NCBI GenBank assembly: GCA_045106935.1
Contig: JBGCFN010000018.1
Span: forward strand, 1 to 64,000
Reading direction: 5' to 3'
Length of the DNA stretch: 64,000 nucleotides
Origin: UBA1858 sp045106935
GTDB lineage: Bacteria > Pseudomonadota > Gammaproteobacteria > UBA4575
This document shows positions 35,337 to 43,883 of the stretch, piece by piece. Position 1 is the stretch's first letter. The number at the start of each line of letters is the position of its first letter. The notes under the pieces are model-generated. The model made no database searches and was not told the origin of the DNA. It saw only the letters and a program-made list of their open reading frames with translations. The position numbers and the translations under genes were made by a program.

Positions 35337-37256
35337 CTATGCATCATGAGCGACTCGCGTATCTTGACTATCTTCTTGGGTAACTGCTTGGCTACGTGCT
35401 TTTAAATGGACTAACAATAACGACACGGTAGCGGGCGTGACTCCCGCAATCCTTGACGCTTGACTGACCGTTTTGGGTTTAATATCTAATAATCTTTGTA
35501 GGGCTTCATTTGAGAGGCCTTTGACTAATCGATAGTTAAACGTATCAGGAATTTGTGTGTCTTCAAGACGTTTAGATTTCTCTATTTCGTCTGTTTGACG
35601 TTGCATATAACCCGCATATTTCGCTTGTATATTAATTTGTTCAACGATCTCTTCATCGTCAAGATATGGTGCATATTTATCTAGCTCGGCGAATGTATGA
35701 TACGAAACTTCAGGACGGCGTAATAAATTTGACATGCTGTATTCACGCTCTAAATAACTGCCAAATAATCGTTTCCCTTGTTCTTTTGTCACATGGCTTG
35801 GTTGAACAAAGGTTTTATCGAGTCGCACTTGTTCTTTCTCAAGAGTTTCTTTTTTCCAACAAAAACGCGTCCATCTTGTTTCATCAATCAACCCTAGATC
35901 ATTCGCTATCGAGGTTAATCTAAGATCTGCATTATCTTCGCGTAATATCAAACGGTACTCTGCTCGACTGGTAAACATACGGTAGGGTTCTTGTGTCCCT
36001 CGCGTGACTAGGTCATCAATCATCACACCAATATAGGCTTGATCTCTACGTAACACGACGGCTTCTTGGTTTTGTACCGCGCGCGCAGCATTGATTCCCG
36101 CCATTAAACCCTGGGCAGCTGCCTCTTCATAGCCAGTGGTTCCGTTGATTTGTCCAGCAAAGTATAAGCCTGGCAACGACTTTGTTTCTAAACTCGGTTG
36201 CAGTCCAGTAGGATTAAAATAGTCATACTCAATTGCGTAACCTGGGCGAGTGATATGACAATTTTCTAAACCTGCGATGGTATGCACCATGTCTAACTGC
36301 ACTTCGTATGGCAGGCTAGTTGAAATCCCATTCGGGTAAACTTCATGAGTATGTAAGCCTTCAGGTTCAATAAAAACTTGATGACGATTACGATCTGCGA
36401 AGCGTGTGACTTTATCCTCAATAGACGGACAATAACGTGGGCCTACCCCCTTAATTGCTCCGCTGTACATTGGTGACTCATGCATTGAATCTCGAATAAT
36501 TTGATGGCTTTGTTCATTGGTATAAGTGATGTGACAATTCACTTGTTCTGGGTGCTGATCGCGTGAACCCATAAATGAAAATACTGGGAATGGCTCATCA
36601 CCAGGCTGCACTTCCATTTTCGAATAGTCTATCGACTTCCCGTCTATGCGTGGTGGCGTCCCGGTTTTTAGACGGTCTACATCTAACGGTTGCTCGCGCA
36701 ATCTATCCGCAAGACGCACAGAAGCAGAGTCACCTGCTCGTCCTGCTTGGTAAGTTTGAGGGCCGACAAATATTTTTCCGCCAAGAAAGGTCCCGACTGT
36801 AAGCACGACAGCTGACGATTTGAATTTCAGCCCCATCCGCGTCACAACGCCAGCGACCTGCCCCTGCTCAACAATCAGGTCATCTACCTCTTGTTGGAAT
36901 ATAGATAAATTTGTTTGGTTTTCTACCATCTCGCGAATGGCTTGGCGGTAGAGTGCACGATCGGTCTGAGCACGCGTCGCTCGTACTGCGGGGCCTTTAC
37001 GCTGATTGAGCACTCGAAATTGAATACCCGCTAAATCGGCGGCGGTGGCCATGACACCTCCCATGGCATCAATTTCTCGCACAAGATGGCTCTTACCAAT
37101 CCCGCCAATCGCCGGATTGCAGCTCATTTGGCCTATCGTCTCAATATTCTGAGTAAGTAGAAGTGTTCGTACGCCCATGCGCGCTGATGCCAATGCGGCC
37201 TCAGTACCAGCATGTCCGCCACCCACAACGATAACTTCAAATTCGTGCTGCATCAC
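35337..37256 (-). CDS. mnmG: tRNA uridine-5-carboxymethylaminomethyl modification enzyme MnmG
   Basis: MnmG (GidA) with MnmE adds the carboxymethylaminomethyl group to wobble U34 of several tRNAs. The 639-residue flavoprotein has the FAD-binding VVGGGHAGTEAALASARMG at 10-28, CNPAIGGIGKSHLVREIDAMGG as the family signature, and the MnmE-interacting C-terminal helical domain. It lies 54 bases after mnmE, so the two partner subunits are co-expressed. Confidence 0.97.
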   Translation of the reverse strand: MMQHEFEVIVVGGGHAGTEAALASARMGVRTLLLTQNIETIGQMSCNPAIGGIGKSHLVREIDAMGGVMATAADLAGIQFRVLNQRKGPAVRATRAQTDRALYRQAIREMVENQTNLSIFQQEVDDLIVEQGQVAGVVTRMGLKFKSSAVVLTVGTFLGGKIFVGPQTYQAGRAGDSASVRLADRLREQPLDVDRLKTGTPPRIDGKSIDYSKMEVQPGDEPFPVFSFMGSRDQHPEQVNCHITYTNEQSHQIIRDSMHESPMYSGAIKGVGPRYCPSIEDKVTRFADRNRHQVFIEPEGLHTHEVYPNGISTSLPYEVQLDMVHTIAGLENCHITRPGYAIEYDYFNPTGLQPSLETKSLPGLYFAGQINGTTGYEEAAAQGLMAGINAARAVQNQEAVVLRRDQAYIGVMIDDLVTRGTQEPYRMFTSRAEYRLILREDNADLRLTSIANDLGLIDETRWTRFCWKKETLEKEQVRLDKTFVQPSHVTKEQGKRLFGSYLEREYSMSNLLRRPEVSYHTFAELDKYAPYLDDEEIVEQINIQAKYAGYMQRQTDEIEKSKRLEDTQIPDTFNYRLVKGLSNEALQRLLDIKPKTVSQASRIAGVTPATVSLLLVHLKARSQAVTQEDSQDTRVAHDA

Positions 37257-37310
37257 TTTGATTTATATAATGTAATTTTTGCTTGGGCAGAAATGATACA
37301 GCACCGGCGC

Positions 37311-38636
37311 TTACTTGCCGATACAAAATTCGCGAAATACGTAGTCAAGCAAGTCATCAGGTGTAAATTCACCCGTAATTTCACCTAGAATTTGTTGGGC
37401 AACCCTTAATTCTTCTGCGGCGAGCTCCAAGGGGCTTAAATCATGAATTTGTTTTAAGGCGAGTTGAAAATGCGTAAGACACCTTCTTAAGGCGTCTAGG
37501 TGTCTTGCTCTTGCAGAAAATGGAGCTTGCTGCTCGCTGGGCTGTATGTGTAATCGCTGCTGAATTTCCTCACGTAATCTATCTAAGCCCTGACCAGTTT
37601 TGGCAGAAATTAATAATGCATTATTCGGTAGGTTAATTTGCCCAGAGAGCAAATCACTTTTATTCACCACAATAATTTCATTTTCATTGATATCTTCAAG
37701 TGGGGATGCCAACGATAATTCTGTTCCATCGTGTACATGAATGATGGCATCTGCCAACTCAATCGCTGATTGTGCGCGAACAATACCTTCTTGTTCTACT
37801 TGCTCGGCATGTTCGCGTATACCAGCTGTGTCTAATAAACGAATAGGTACGCCATTTAATTCCATATCAATTGACACAACATCTCTAGTGGTACCAGGGA
37901 CATTTGTAACAATGGCGCGATCCTGAGCACATAGTGCATTGAATAGTGATGACTTGCCGACATTAGGGCGACCCGTTAATACAAGTGTAAATCCCTTTTG
38001 TAGCTGGGCACCCTTTTGTGCCAAATCAAATAAGTTTTCTACTTTTGAATTTAAAGAGCTTAGTTTATTGCTGACGACTTCTCTGGCTTCAGTTTCAATA
38101 TCTTCTTCAGAAAAATCCAAGGATGCTTCTATGTGTGTTCGAATCTGGATAAGCTGATTCAAAGTTTCCTGGACCTGCTGGGAAAACTTTCCCTGCATCG
38201 ATTGTACTGCTGATTTGGCAGCTTGCTCAGAACCGCTCGCAATTAAATCTGCGATTGCCTCTAGCTGTGTTAAGTCAAGCTTGCCATTAATAAATGCACG
38301 TTCACTAAATTCACCGGCCAGTGCCTGACGAGCCCCGTGTTGGTTCACGCAGTTAATAATTTGCTGACAAACATACGGATTCCCATGTGGCTGTAGTTCC
38401 ACCACATCTTCACCTGTAAATGAATTAGGCGCCGGAAAATAAATAGCAATGCCTTGATCAATTACCTCATTGGTGTGATCAAAGAATTCTGAGAAATGCG
38501 CATATCGCGCAGTGAGTTTTTTATGTGTGATTGCTTTTGCAATCGCTAACGCCTGTGATCCAGAGATTCGTATAATTCCTACGCTAGCATTTCCACCGGG
38601 AGTTGCTAGCGCACAAATTGTTTCTGCGTTTGACAC
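37311..38636 (-). CDS. mnmE: tRNA modification GTPase MnmE
   Basis: MnmE (TrmE) is the potassium-activated GTPase partner of MnmG. The 441-residue protein has the N-terminal tetrahydrofolate-binding domain (SVGIIRISGSQA), a helical domain split by the G domain with the P-loop GRPNVGKSS at 222-230 and DTAG at 269-272, and the characteristic C-terminus FCIGK whose cysteine is catalytic. It follows yidC by two bases. Confidence 0.97.
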   Translation of the reverse strand: MSNAETICALATPGGNASVGIIRISGSQALAIAKAITHKKLTARYAHFSEFFDHTNEVIDQGIAIYFPAPNSFTGEDVVELQPHGNPYVCQQIINCVNQHGARQALAGEFSERAFINGKLDLTQLEAIADLIASGSEQAAKSAVQSMQGKFSQQVQETLNQLIQIRTHIEASLDFSEEDIETEAREVVSNKLSSLNSKVENLFDLAQKGAQLQKGFTLVLTGRPNVGKSSLFNALCAQDRAIVTNVPGTTRDVVSIDMELNGVPIRLLDTAGIREHAEQVEQEGIVRAQSAIELADAIIHVHDGTELSLASPLEDINENEIIVVNKSDLLSGQINLPNNALLISAKTGQGLDRLREEIQQRLHIQPSEQQAPFSARARHLDALRRCLTHFQLALKQIHDLSPLELAAEELRVAQQILGEITGEFTPDDLLDYVFREFCIGK

Positions 38637-38638
38637 GA

Positions 38639-40303
38639 CTAGTCGCTTGCAAATTTACGCGTGATGTACCACTGCTGGGCAATCGAAAGTAAGTTATTTA
38701 CAAACCAATATAGAACTAAACCTGCTGGGAAAAATGCCATGAATACTGACATAAACACCGGCATAATCATGAAGATCTTTTCTTGCATCGGATCTGGCGG
38801 TCTAGGGTTAAGTTTAAATTGAATAAACATAGAGATACCCATTAACAACGGCAAGATAAACAATGGATCTTTAGATGAAAGATCCTGAACCCAAAGCATG
38901 AAGGGCGCATGACGCATTTCAACACTTTCAATTAATACCCAATATAGCGATAAAAATACTGGCATTTGAATAAGAATAGGTAAACAACCTCCAAGAGGGT
39001 TTATCTTTTCTTTCTTATATAAATCCCACATAGCAGCATTTAACTTTTGTTTGTCATCGCCATAACGCTCACGAAGAGAAACCATTTTCGGTTGCACTTT
39101 GCGCATTCGAGCCATTGACTTATAACTTGCTGCGGATAAACGATAGAACACTAATTTAATTAATAGTGTGACTAAAATAATAGACCAGCCCCAGTTTCCA
39201 ACATACTGGTGGATATAATCTAATATCCAAAATAACGGTTTACACAGTGGTGTAAACATACCGTAGTCTGTCGTGAGTTCTAAGCCAGGCTGAATTTGTT
39301 CGATTCGTTTTTGAAGCTTAGGGCCTGTGTACAGTCGGCTTTTAAATTCAGCAGTTTCTCCAGGCGCTACTCTTAACGCTTCTGACCTCAGCCCGATAAT
39401 GTAATCTGAGCCAACGGCATTTTTCACTACATTGGTATAATAAAAATTATTTTCAAATTCTTCGGCTAGCCATGCTGAGAAGAAATAATGCTGGAGCATC
39501 GCAGCCCATCCACCGGTGATATTTTTTTCTAATGGCTCTTCAGCCATATCATCGAAAGATACTTTTTCATATTTAGTATCGTAATAAGCACCGCCGGTAT
39601 ACGTTGGCAGTCGTAATAAGCTTCTTTCTCCACTCACATAGCTGTGACGTAATTGACGATACTGTCTGCCTACCCAATCTTGTTGGCCTTCGTTAGTAAT
39701 ACTGTAATCAACTTCAATTAAAAACTTGTCTCTTTGAAAGCGATACGTTTTAGTTACGACAACATTATTATCACTGCGCCAGGTAAACGGGACAATTAGT
39801 TCATTCTTCCCTTCTGCTAATACATATCTGTTATTTTCAGCTCGATAAAGGTTGTGGTGGTTTGGTGCTAATGGGCCAACATCAACGTTAGTCACGCGAT
39901 CATGCAATAAACCTGATTGTGCGATGTAAGTTTTAGCTTCGTTATCTAATAAAACTAATGGCTGGTCTTTATGGTCGTTATCGACTGGATAGGTTTTTAA
40001 TTCTGCTCGATGTATATCTGCGCCACGCGTGTTTATATGTAATGTAAAAACATCTGTTTCTACCATGACATACTCATTATGCTCGCCCGCTTTATTGTTG
40101 CTTCCCGAATCTACTTTTGTAGGTGTCGTAGTCGAACTTGTGGCTTGTGGAACATCATTTTCAACGTTGGCAACTGAAGGTGACGCGAATTGTTCTGTTA
40201 CAGGTGCTTCTACCACCGGTGTATTTTCTCGTGACCAAGAACTCCACAATAAATAAGATACCATTAACAGTGATATGTATAAAAAGAATCGTTGATTATC
40301 CAT
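38639..40303 (-). CDS. yidC: Membrane protein insertase YidC
   Basis: YidC inserts inner-membrane proteins, alone or with SecYEG. The 554 residues have an N-terminal membrane span (FFLYISLLMVSYLLWS), a serine/threonine/proline-rich linker, a large periplasmic beta-sandwich domain (about 70-330), and five C-terminal transmembrane helices with the positively charged loop AASYKSMARMRKVQPKM. The start ATG overlaps the yidD stop by one base (TAATG), so translation is probably coupled. Confidence 0.96.
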   Translation of the reverse strand: MDNQRFFLYISLLMVSYLLWSSWSRENTPVVEAPVTEQFASPSVANVENDVPQATSSTTTPTKVDSGSNNKAGEHNEYVMVETDVFTLHINTRGADIHRAELKTYPVDNDHKDQPLVLLDNEAKTYIAQSGLLHDRVTNVDVGPLAPNHHNLYRAENNRYVLAEGKNELIVPFTWRSDNNVVVTKTYRFQRDKFLIEVDYSITNEGQQDWVGRQYRQLRHSYVSGERSLLRLPTYTGGAYYDTKYEKVSFDDMAEEPLEKNITGGWAAMLQHYFFSAWLAEEFENNFYYTNVVKNAVGSDYIIGLRSEALRVAPGETAEFKSRLYTGPKLQKRIEQIQPGLELTTDYGMFTPLCKPLFWILDYIHQYVGNWGWSIILVTLLIKLVFYRLSAASYKSMARMRKVQPKMVSLRERYGDDKQKLNAAMWDLYKKEKINPLGGCLPILIQMPVFLSLYWVLIESVEMRHAPFMLWVQDLSSKDPLFILPLLMGISMFIQFKLNPRPPDPMQEKIFMIMPVFMSVFMAFFPAGLVLYWFVNNLLSIAQQWYITRKFASD

Positions 40304-40536
40304 TAGTTTTTATCCATGATTTTTTCCGGTACAGGATCATGACCGCCTGTATGGAAAGGATGACATTTTGATATTCTTTTAATTGTGAGATACAAACCCT
40401 TCAATGAGCCGTGAGTTTGGATAGCCTCTAATGCGTATTGCGAACAACTTGGTGAAAAACGACAGTGTGGCCCCAGCATTGGGCTTATACACATCTGATA
40501 GAAACGGATGATCGCGATAAAAATTTTATTCAGCAT
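40303..40536 (-). CDS. yidD: Membrane protein insertion efficiency factor YidD
   Basis: A 77-residue amphipathic protein that helps YidC-dependent insertion. The conserved core CRFSPSCSQYALEAIQTHG and GHDPVPE with cysteines near 25-31 is intact. It overlaps rnpA by 11 bases and yidC by one base, the usual rnpA-yidD-yidC chain. Confidence 0.93.
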   Translation of the reverse strand: MLNKIFIAIIRFYQMCISPMLGPHCRFSPSCSQYALEAIQTHGSLKGLYLTIKRISKCHPFHTGGHDPVPEKIMDKN

Positions 40537-40891
40537 GTGTATTTAAAAACTTCCAGTGTTTCTGTAGTTTCTTAGAGAGTGACTGGTTGATTATATTCCC
40601 GCAATTTTTCTTACATATTACCACCACATCAAATGTGCTAATAATCTGTTTATTTGTACGGAAACTTTCTCGAACAATTCGTTTTAAGCGATTCCTACCT
40701 ACAGCATTAGGAATGTTTTTCTTACTTACTATTACACCTAGTCTAGGACCAGATAATTGATTGGGTCTTGCGAGTATCGTGTAGGCTGAATCAGCAGATT
40801 TAATTGGCTTTGCAAATACGTTTTGGAAGTCTTTCGAGGATAACAAGCGATCCTGTTTGGAAAAACTATTAAGCCGGGAATTAATAAGCAA
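40526..40891 (-). CDS. rnpA: Ribonuclease P protein component
   Basis: The 121-residue basic protein binds the leader of precursor tRNA with the RnpB RNA. The RNR motif GRNRLKRIVRESF (65-77) and the neighbouring SGPRLGVIVSKKN are intact. The start is TTG at 40891, six bases downstream of the rpmH stop, in the usual rpmH-rnpA pair. Confidence 0.93.
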   Translation of the reverse strand: MLINSRLNSFSKQDRLLSSKDFQNVFAKPIKSADSAYTILARPNQLSGPRLGVIVSKKNIPNAVGRNRLKRIVRESFRTNKQIISTFDVVVICKKNCGNIINQSLSKKLQKHWKFLNTHAE

Positions 40892-40897
40892 TCGTGA

Positions 40898-41032
40898 TTA
40901 TGGACAGAGTTGAGCTCTTCCTTTGGCTCTACGTGCTCTAATGACGGCACGGCCACCACGAGTTTTCATTCGTGCTCTGAATCCATGCGTACGTGCACGG
41001 CGTAAATTACTTGGTTGAAACGTCCTTTTCAC
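40898..41032 (-). CDS. rpmH: 50S ribosomal protein L34
   Basis: The 44-residue protein, read directly from the minus strand, is MKRTFQPSNLRRARTHGFRA, then RMKTRGGRAVIRARR and AKGRAQLCP. This is the nearly invariant L34 sequence: very basic, rich in arginine and alanine. The start codon is GTG (41030-41032) and the stop is TAA at 40898-40900. It begins the nine-gene operon running to parB and has a promoter overlapping that of dnaA. Confidence 0.97.
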   Translation of the reverse strand: MKRTFQPSNLRRARTHGFRARMKTRGGRAVIRARRAKGRAQLCP

Positions 41033-41075
41033 GACAAATACCTGATTCTGATGATTATATATTGAAGGGGCGCAA

Positions 41076-41104
41076 ACATTAATTGCCAGATGCTATTTTG
41101 TCAA
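41076..41104 (-). promoter_or_regulatory. Probable promoter of the rpmH operon
   Basis: On the minus strand a perfect TTGACA (41104-41099) is followed after 17 bases by TAATGT, a weak -10. The predicted start would give a leader of roughly 35-40 bases. The -35 element overlaps a -35 of dnaA on the other strand. Confidence 0.4.
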
Positions 41105-41127
41105 CGTATTTCGTAAGTCATTATAAT
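41098..41127 (+). promoter_or_regulatory. Probable upstream dnaA promoter
   Basis: TTGTCA (41098-41103) and TATAAT (41122-41127) are separated by 18 bases, a good sigma-70 match, 90 bases upstream of the dnaA ATG. A second TATAAT occurs at 41154-41159 with a poor -35, so transcription might begin at either place. No DnaA box is visible in this gap. Confidence 0.5.
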
Positions 41128-41216
41128 ACTGTTTTAGTCTCTCGCTAGAATATTATAATGAATAATTCAGCCCTAGGCTGTTAAATTAGAATCACTCAAC
41201 CCCATATCAAATAATA

Positions 41217-42557
41217 ATGACAAGCCCTCTTTGGAACCTTTGTGTGCGCCAGCTCGAATCAGAGTTATCTGAACAACTCTTGAATACATGGATTCGCCCT
41301 CTTCAAGCGCAGGAACAAGACCAAATTCTGACACTGTTAGCTCCAAACCGGTTTGTCTTGGATTGGGTAAATGATCACTATTTTGAGAGAATTGGGCAAT
41401 TGGTAGAGTCAATTGGTAAAGAGTCAGGCACAACTCAAGTGACCATCAGCATCGGGAGCCGAAACGCCAATACCGCCCCGCCCCCTAGTTTACAGATGTC
41501 GCCACAACCGCCCGCGGCACCAAGTAATAAAGCGTATACGCACAACTTAAATCAAGATTTTACTTTTGACAGCTTTGTCGAGGGCAAATCAAATGAATTA
41601 GCCAAGGCAGCATCAGTACAAGTAGCCAATCATTCAGGCAAAGCTTATAACCCGCTTTTACTCTATGGAGGTGTGGGCTTAGGAAAAACGCACTTAATGC
41701 ATGCCATTGGCAATCAAATTTTGGCACTGAATCCTCAGGCAAAGGTTGTTTACTTGCACTCAGAACGTTTTGTTCAGGATATGGTTAAAGCCTTACAACA
41801 TAACGCGATCGACGAATTTAAGCGACATTACCGTTCAGTTGATGCGCTTTTAATAGATGATATCCAGTTTTTTGCTGGTAAAGAGCGTTCTCAAGAAGAG
41901 TTTTTTCATACTTTTAACGCATTACTAGAAGGTCAGCAGCAAATTATTATGACCTGTGATCGTTACCCAAAAGAACTCGACGGATTAGAAGAGCGATTAA
42001 AATCTCGTTTCGGTTGGGGTTTGTCCCAGGCAATTGAGCCGCCAGAATTAGAAACAAGAGTTGCGATTATGCAAAGTAAAGCAGAAGCGGTGAATGTCGA
42101 TTTACCTCAAGATGTTGCTTTCTTTATTGCCAAACGCATTCGCTCAAACATTAGAGAATTGGAAGGCGCGTTACGCCGAGTATTGGCTAACTCCCAGTTT
42201 ACCGGGGAAATGATTACTTTAGAGTTTGCAAAAGAAGCCTTACACGATTTGATCACTTTACAAGAAAAGTTGGTCACCATTGAAAACATACAAAAAACGG
42301 TGGCTGAATATTATAAAATTCGTGTCTCAGATTTGAATTCTGCGCGGCGCACACGATCAATTACTAGGCCCAGACAAATTGCGATGGCATTAGCAAAAGA
42401 GGTGACCAATCACAGCTTGCCAGAAATTGGTGAAGCATTTGGTGGACGTGACCACACCACTGTACTTCACGCTTGTCGCAAAACAAAAGAATTAAGGCAA
42501 AGTGACTTTAAAATAAATGACGACTATGTGAATCTATTACGTATACTTAGCACCTAA
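41217..42557 (+). CDS. dnaA: Chromosomal replication initiator protein DnaA
   Basis: DnaA binds DnaA boxes, oligomerises with ATP and opens the origin. The 446-residue protein has domain I (1-80), a short domain II (81-112), the AAA+ domain with Walker A GGVGLGKT at 151-158 and Walker B LLIDDI at 211-216, and the domain IV signature GGRDHTTVLHACRK in the C-terminal helix-turn-helix. Domain II is shorter than in E. coli (467 residues in total there). No good ribosome-binding site precedes the ATG. It is divergent from rpmH across 184 bases. Confidence 0.97.
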   Translation: MTSPLWNLCVRQLESELSEQLLNTWIRPLQAQEQDQILTLLAPNRFVLDWVNDHYFERIGQLVESIGKESGTTQVTISIGSRNANTAPPPSLQMSPQPPAAPSNKAYTHNLNQDFTFDSFVEGKSNELAKAASVQVANHSGKAYNPLLLYGGVGLGKTHLMHAIGNQILALNPQAKVVYLHSERFVQDMVKALQHNAIDEFKRHYRSVDALLIDDIQFFAGKERSQEEFFHTFNALLEGQQQIIMTCDRYPKELDGLEERLKSRFGWGLSQAIEPPELETRVAIMQSKAEAVNVDLPQDVAFFIAKRIRSNIRELEGALRRVLANSQFTGEMITLEFAKEALHDLITLQEKLVTIENIQKTVAEYYKIRVSDLNSARRTRSITRPRQIAMALAKEVTNHSLPEIGEAFGGRDHTTVLHACRKTKELRQSDFKINDDYVNLLRILST

Positions 42558-42559
42558 CT

Positions 42560-42568
42560 TGTGGATAA
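42560..42568 (-). promoter_or_regulatory. DnaA box 1 (perfect)
   Basis: TGTGGATAA, the exact complement of the consensus TTATCCACA, begins two bases after the dnaA stop codon. Confidence 0.8.
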
Positions 42569-42648
42569 GTCGTTCACATTTACTGGATAACTATAGTTCA
42601 TCAAGTTTAAAATTCGAGTTTACTAAGTTATGGTCAATAACGAATTAG

Positions 42649-42657
42649 ATATCCACA
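42649..42657 (+). promoter_or_regulatory. DnaA box 2
   Basis: ATATCCACA differs from TTATCCACA only in the first base. It is oriented opposite to box 1 and lies 54 bases from box 3. Confidence 0.65.
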
Positions 42658-42699
42658 GCTTATACATTCAATAACCAACTGATATTAATAGTTTAAATG

Positions 42700-42729
42700 T
42701 TGATATCCACAGAAAATAGCCTCTATAAT
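42700..42729 (+). promoter_or_regulatory. dnaN promoter
   Basis: TTGATA (42700-42705) and a perfect TATAAT (42724-42729) are separated by 18 bases, about 40 bases before the dnaN ATG. The -35 overlaps DnaA box 3, so DnaA binding could repress or modulate dnaN-recF-gyrB transcription. Confidence 0.6.
42703..42711 (+). promoter_or_regulatory. DnaA box 3, overlapping the dnaN promoter
   Basis: A second copy of ATATCCACA, same orientation as box 2 and 54 bases (about five helical turns) downstream of it. It covers the end of the dnaN -35 hexamer. Confidence 0.65.
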
Positions 42730-42771
42730 AACAATAATCTTATATATCAAAAAATATATTATTAAAGACTT

Positions 42772-43866
42772 ATGAAGTTTAGTATTCAGAGAGAAGAATT
42801 ACTTAAACCTGTCCAACTGATTGTTGGCGCAGTTGAGCGTAGACAGACCATGCCCATTCTTTCTAACTTTTTGTTTAGAAATGTTAATGGAAGATTAGTA
42901 ATTACTGCGACTGATTTAGAATTAGAAGTCTCAGCAACTATCGATATCACTCCTGAAGGTGATCCAGTCACTGTGCCAGGTCGTAAATTATTAGATATAT
43001 GTAAATCATTACCCGAAGGTAGTGACATTCAATTTTCATTTAATGGAGAAAAAGCAGAAATTAGATCTGCAAAAAGTCGTTTTTCATTAGCTACGTTAGC
43101 AGCAAATGAATTTCCATTGGTGGATGAGATTGCAGTAGACCAAACTATTTCAGTTAATAAAGAACTACTTCATTCATTGATTGAAGACACATCGTTTGCA
43201 ATGGCTCAGCAAGATGTACGTTATTATTTGAATGGATTAATGATGGAAGCTGACAGTGGAAAGTTAAGAACAGTTGCCACTGATGGTCATCGATTATCGA
43301 TGGCAGATACAGAATTAGATAGCTCAGTTCCGGATAGACAAGTCATTGTGCCGAAAAAAGCGGTACAAGAATTTATGCGTATTTTATCTGCATCAACGGG
43401 AAGTGTAGAGCTATCGTTTAGTCAAAATCATTTACAAGCAAATTTTGGTGATATCCGATTTGTCACTAAATTAATTGATGGAAAATTTCCTGACTATCAG
43501 CGCGTTGTTCCAGAAGGACATCAGTATATTGCTTCAATAGAACGAGAAATTTTGCGTGCTTGTTTAATGCGTGCTTCTATTTTGAGTAATGAAAAGTATC
43601 GTGGTGTTCGCCTAGGATTTAGTGAAAATCTTCTTAAAATACAAGCACATAACCCTGAACAGGAAGAAGCAGAAGAAGAGCTAGATATTTCTTACAGTGG
43701 TCCAGAATTAGAAATTGGCTTTAATGTGAGTTATTTGGTCGATGTATTAAATACGATTAAGTCCAATGAAGTTCATTTCTATCTTCAAGATACTAACAGC
43801 AGTCTACTTATTGTTTGTCCAGAAATGGAAAACCGCAAGTACGTCGTCATGCCTATGCGGCTCTAA
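42772..43866 (+). CDS. dnaN: DNA polymerase III beta subunit (sliding clamp)
   Basis: The beta clamp encircles DNA and tethers polymerase III. The 364 residues have the three-domain clamp fold; MKFSIQREELLKPVQLIVGAVERR, TDLELEVSA, ATDGHRLSMADTEL and the end CPEMENRKYVVMPMRL are typical. It is followed by recF after 17 bases, so dnaN-recF-gyrB probably form one transcript from the promoter at 42700. Confidence 0.97.
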   Translation: MKFSIQREELLKPVQLIVGAVERRQTMPILSNFLFRNVNGRLVITATDLELEVSATIDITPEGDPVTVPGRKLLDICKSLPEGSDIQFSFNGEKAEIRSAKSRFSLATLAANEFPLVDEIAVDQTISVNKELLHSLIEDTSFAMAQQDVRYYLNGLMMEADSGKLRTVATDGHRLSMADTELDSSVPDRQVIVPKKAVQEFMRILSASTGSVELSFSQNHLQANFGDIRFVTKLIDGKFPDYQRVVPEGHQYIASIEREILRACLMRASILSNEKYRGVRLGFSENLLKIQAHNPEQEEAEEELDISYSGPELEIGFNVSYLVDVLNTIKSNEVHFYLQDTNSSLLIVCPEMENRKYVVMPMRL

Positions 43867-43883
43867 TTTAGTTATTAAATTAG

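Larger units (their letters stand above)
42558..42771. other. Probable chromosomal replication origin (oriC)
   Basis: The 214-base dnaA-dnaN gap holds one perfect DnaA box, two one-mismatch boxes, and a weaker TTATCCAGT-like box at 42582-42590. A very AT-rich stretch (about 42712-42771) next to dnaN is a candidate duplex-unwinding element. Genes point away on both sides. I found no DnaA box in the rpmH-dnaA gap, so this gap is the better candidate. Confidence 0.78.

Noticed and set aside
41033..41216. rpmH-dnaA gap as the origin.
   Set aside because: No DnaA box was found here; the dnaA-dnaN gap has three. The gap does contain overlapping divergent promoters.
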